From Mariprofundaceae bacterium (GTDB lineage: Bacteria > Pseudomonadota > Zetaproteobacteria > Mariprofundales > Mariprofundaceae): a stretch of DNA of 5,918 nucleotides. Position 1 is the stretch's first letter; each line of letters opens with the position of its first letter. The stretch lies in NCBI GenBank assembly GCA_030950965.1, contig JAUZQP010000061.1, forward strand, positions 1-5,918, written 5' to 3'. Below the pieces are notes generated by a model. It saw nothing but the letters and a program-made list of their open reading frames with translations. It made no database searches and had not been told where the DNA came from. The position numbers and the translations under genes are program-made. Below, piece after piece: positions 5,653-5,918 of this stretch.

Positions 5653-5716
5653 GAATAATGCCTGATTGTAACGGATTCTGTTGATAGTAGCCCCAACGTT
5701 TTTAGCTGATCTGACG

Positions 5717-5740
5717 TAAGGTAACGCGCAATAAATAATC
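5717..5740 (+). repeat. 24-bp direct repeat, copy 1 (TAA plus element end)
   Basis: Identical to 5878-5901. It consists of a TAA trinucleotide followed by the first 21 bp of the 158-bp element. The two copies lie in the same orientation, 161 bp apart start to start. Confidence 0.95.
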
Positions 5741-5877
5741 TACCAAAATCGCGCAGGATTTTTGTTCAGCATCAAGGCGCAAAAAGCAAAGCATAGCTCG
5801 CTATGTAAGCTTTTTTGCAACGCCGATGCTGGGCAAAAAGACAAGCGAGCTTGGTAGATTATTTATTGCGAGTTGCC
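5720..5877. mobile_element. 158-bp palindromic MITE with 27-bp TIRs and TAA duplication
   Basis: The terminal arms 5720-5746 and 5851-5877 are reverse complements at 25 of 27 positions (differences at the third and seventh bases). Pairing continues inward imperfectly, with CAGCATC (5768-5774) against GATGCTG (5825-5831), and ends in CATAGC (5792-5797) and GCTATG (5800-5805) exactly at the element midpoint, 5798.5. TAA at 5717-5719 and 5878-5880 fits a 3-bp target duplication of the TNA type seen with some IS5-family (IS1031-group) elements; that link is inference. There is no coding capacity. Confidence 0.82.
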
Positions 5878-5918
5878 TAAGGTAACGCGCAATAAATAAT
5901 CGGCTTCCCTTTTAAGGC
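5878..5918 (+). mobile_element. End of a second related element, truncated by the window
   Basis: After TAA (5878-5880), positions 5881-5901 repeat the first 21 bp of the 158-bp element exactly, then diverge (GGCTTCCC instead of TACCAAAA). This suggests the terminus of a different but related element, possibly a full-length IS sharing the same transposase, running beyond the window. A shared host sequence is less likely because the match starts exactly at the TAA target. Confidence 0.55.

Overview
The window looks like a piece of a proteobacterial chromosome, most likely gamma- or betaproteobacterial. The evidence is a YciB protein that matches the E. coli family from its first residue, GmhA and GmhB enzymes of lipopolysaccharide heptose synthesis, and dense same-strand packing with start/stop overlaps. 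I cannot name a genus.

Positions 1-151 are non-coding and may be the edge of a repeat cut by the window. Positions 152-4752 hold six plus-strand genes that read as one operon or two adjoining ones: gmhB (heptose bisphosphate phosphatase), a radical SAM protein of unknown substrate, yciB (inner-membrane septation/envelope protein), gmhA (sedoheptulose-7-phosphate isomerase), an uncharacterised protein resembling the deoxyhypusine synthase fold, and a CaCA-type cation/Ca2+ antiporter. gmhB/radical SAM and gmhA/DHS-like overlap by ATGA, and the yciB-gmhA and DHS-like-antiporter junctions are 0-12 bp. The theme is envelope biogenesis: GmhA and GmhB catalyse two steps of ADP-heptose synthesis, but the kinase/adenylyltransferase (HldE) and epimerase (HldD) are not here. 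The two enzyme genes of unknown function sit directly against gmhB and gmhA.

Positions 4753-5187 are the most unusual part. A leader with two mutually exclusive hairpins, the second a textbook terminator with T8, ends 15 bp before a small gene for an exported protein. The mature chain of that protein is almost nothing but Asn-Pro-Cys hexapeptide repeats, encoded by nearly identical 18-bp units. A hairpin at 5158-5186 then serves as a terminator between this gene and a convergent minus-strand gene (5187-5504) for a small beta-flower-like repeat protein.

Positions 5505-5918 have no gene. They hold two non-autonomous palindromic elements that ordinary gene annotation would miss. One is 113 bp with 15-bp perfect terminal inverted repeats and an 8-bp target duplication (GAATAATG). 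The other is 158 bp with 27-bp terminal repeats (25 of 27 matching) and a 3-bp TAA duplication. A further copy of the second element's end abuts it and runs off the window. The first element lies directly upstream of the beta-flower-like gene and creates a spurious upstream start codon for it.
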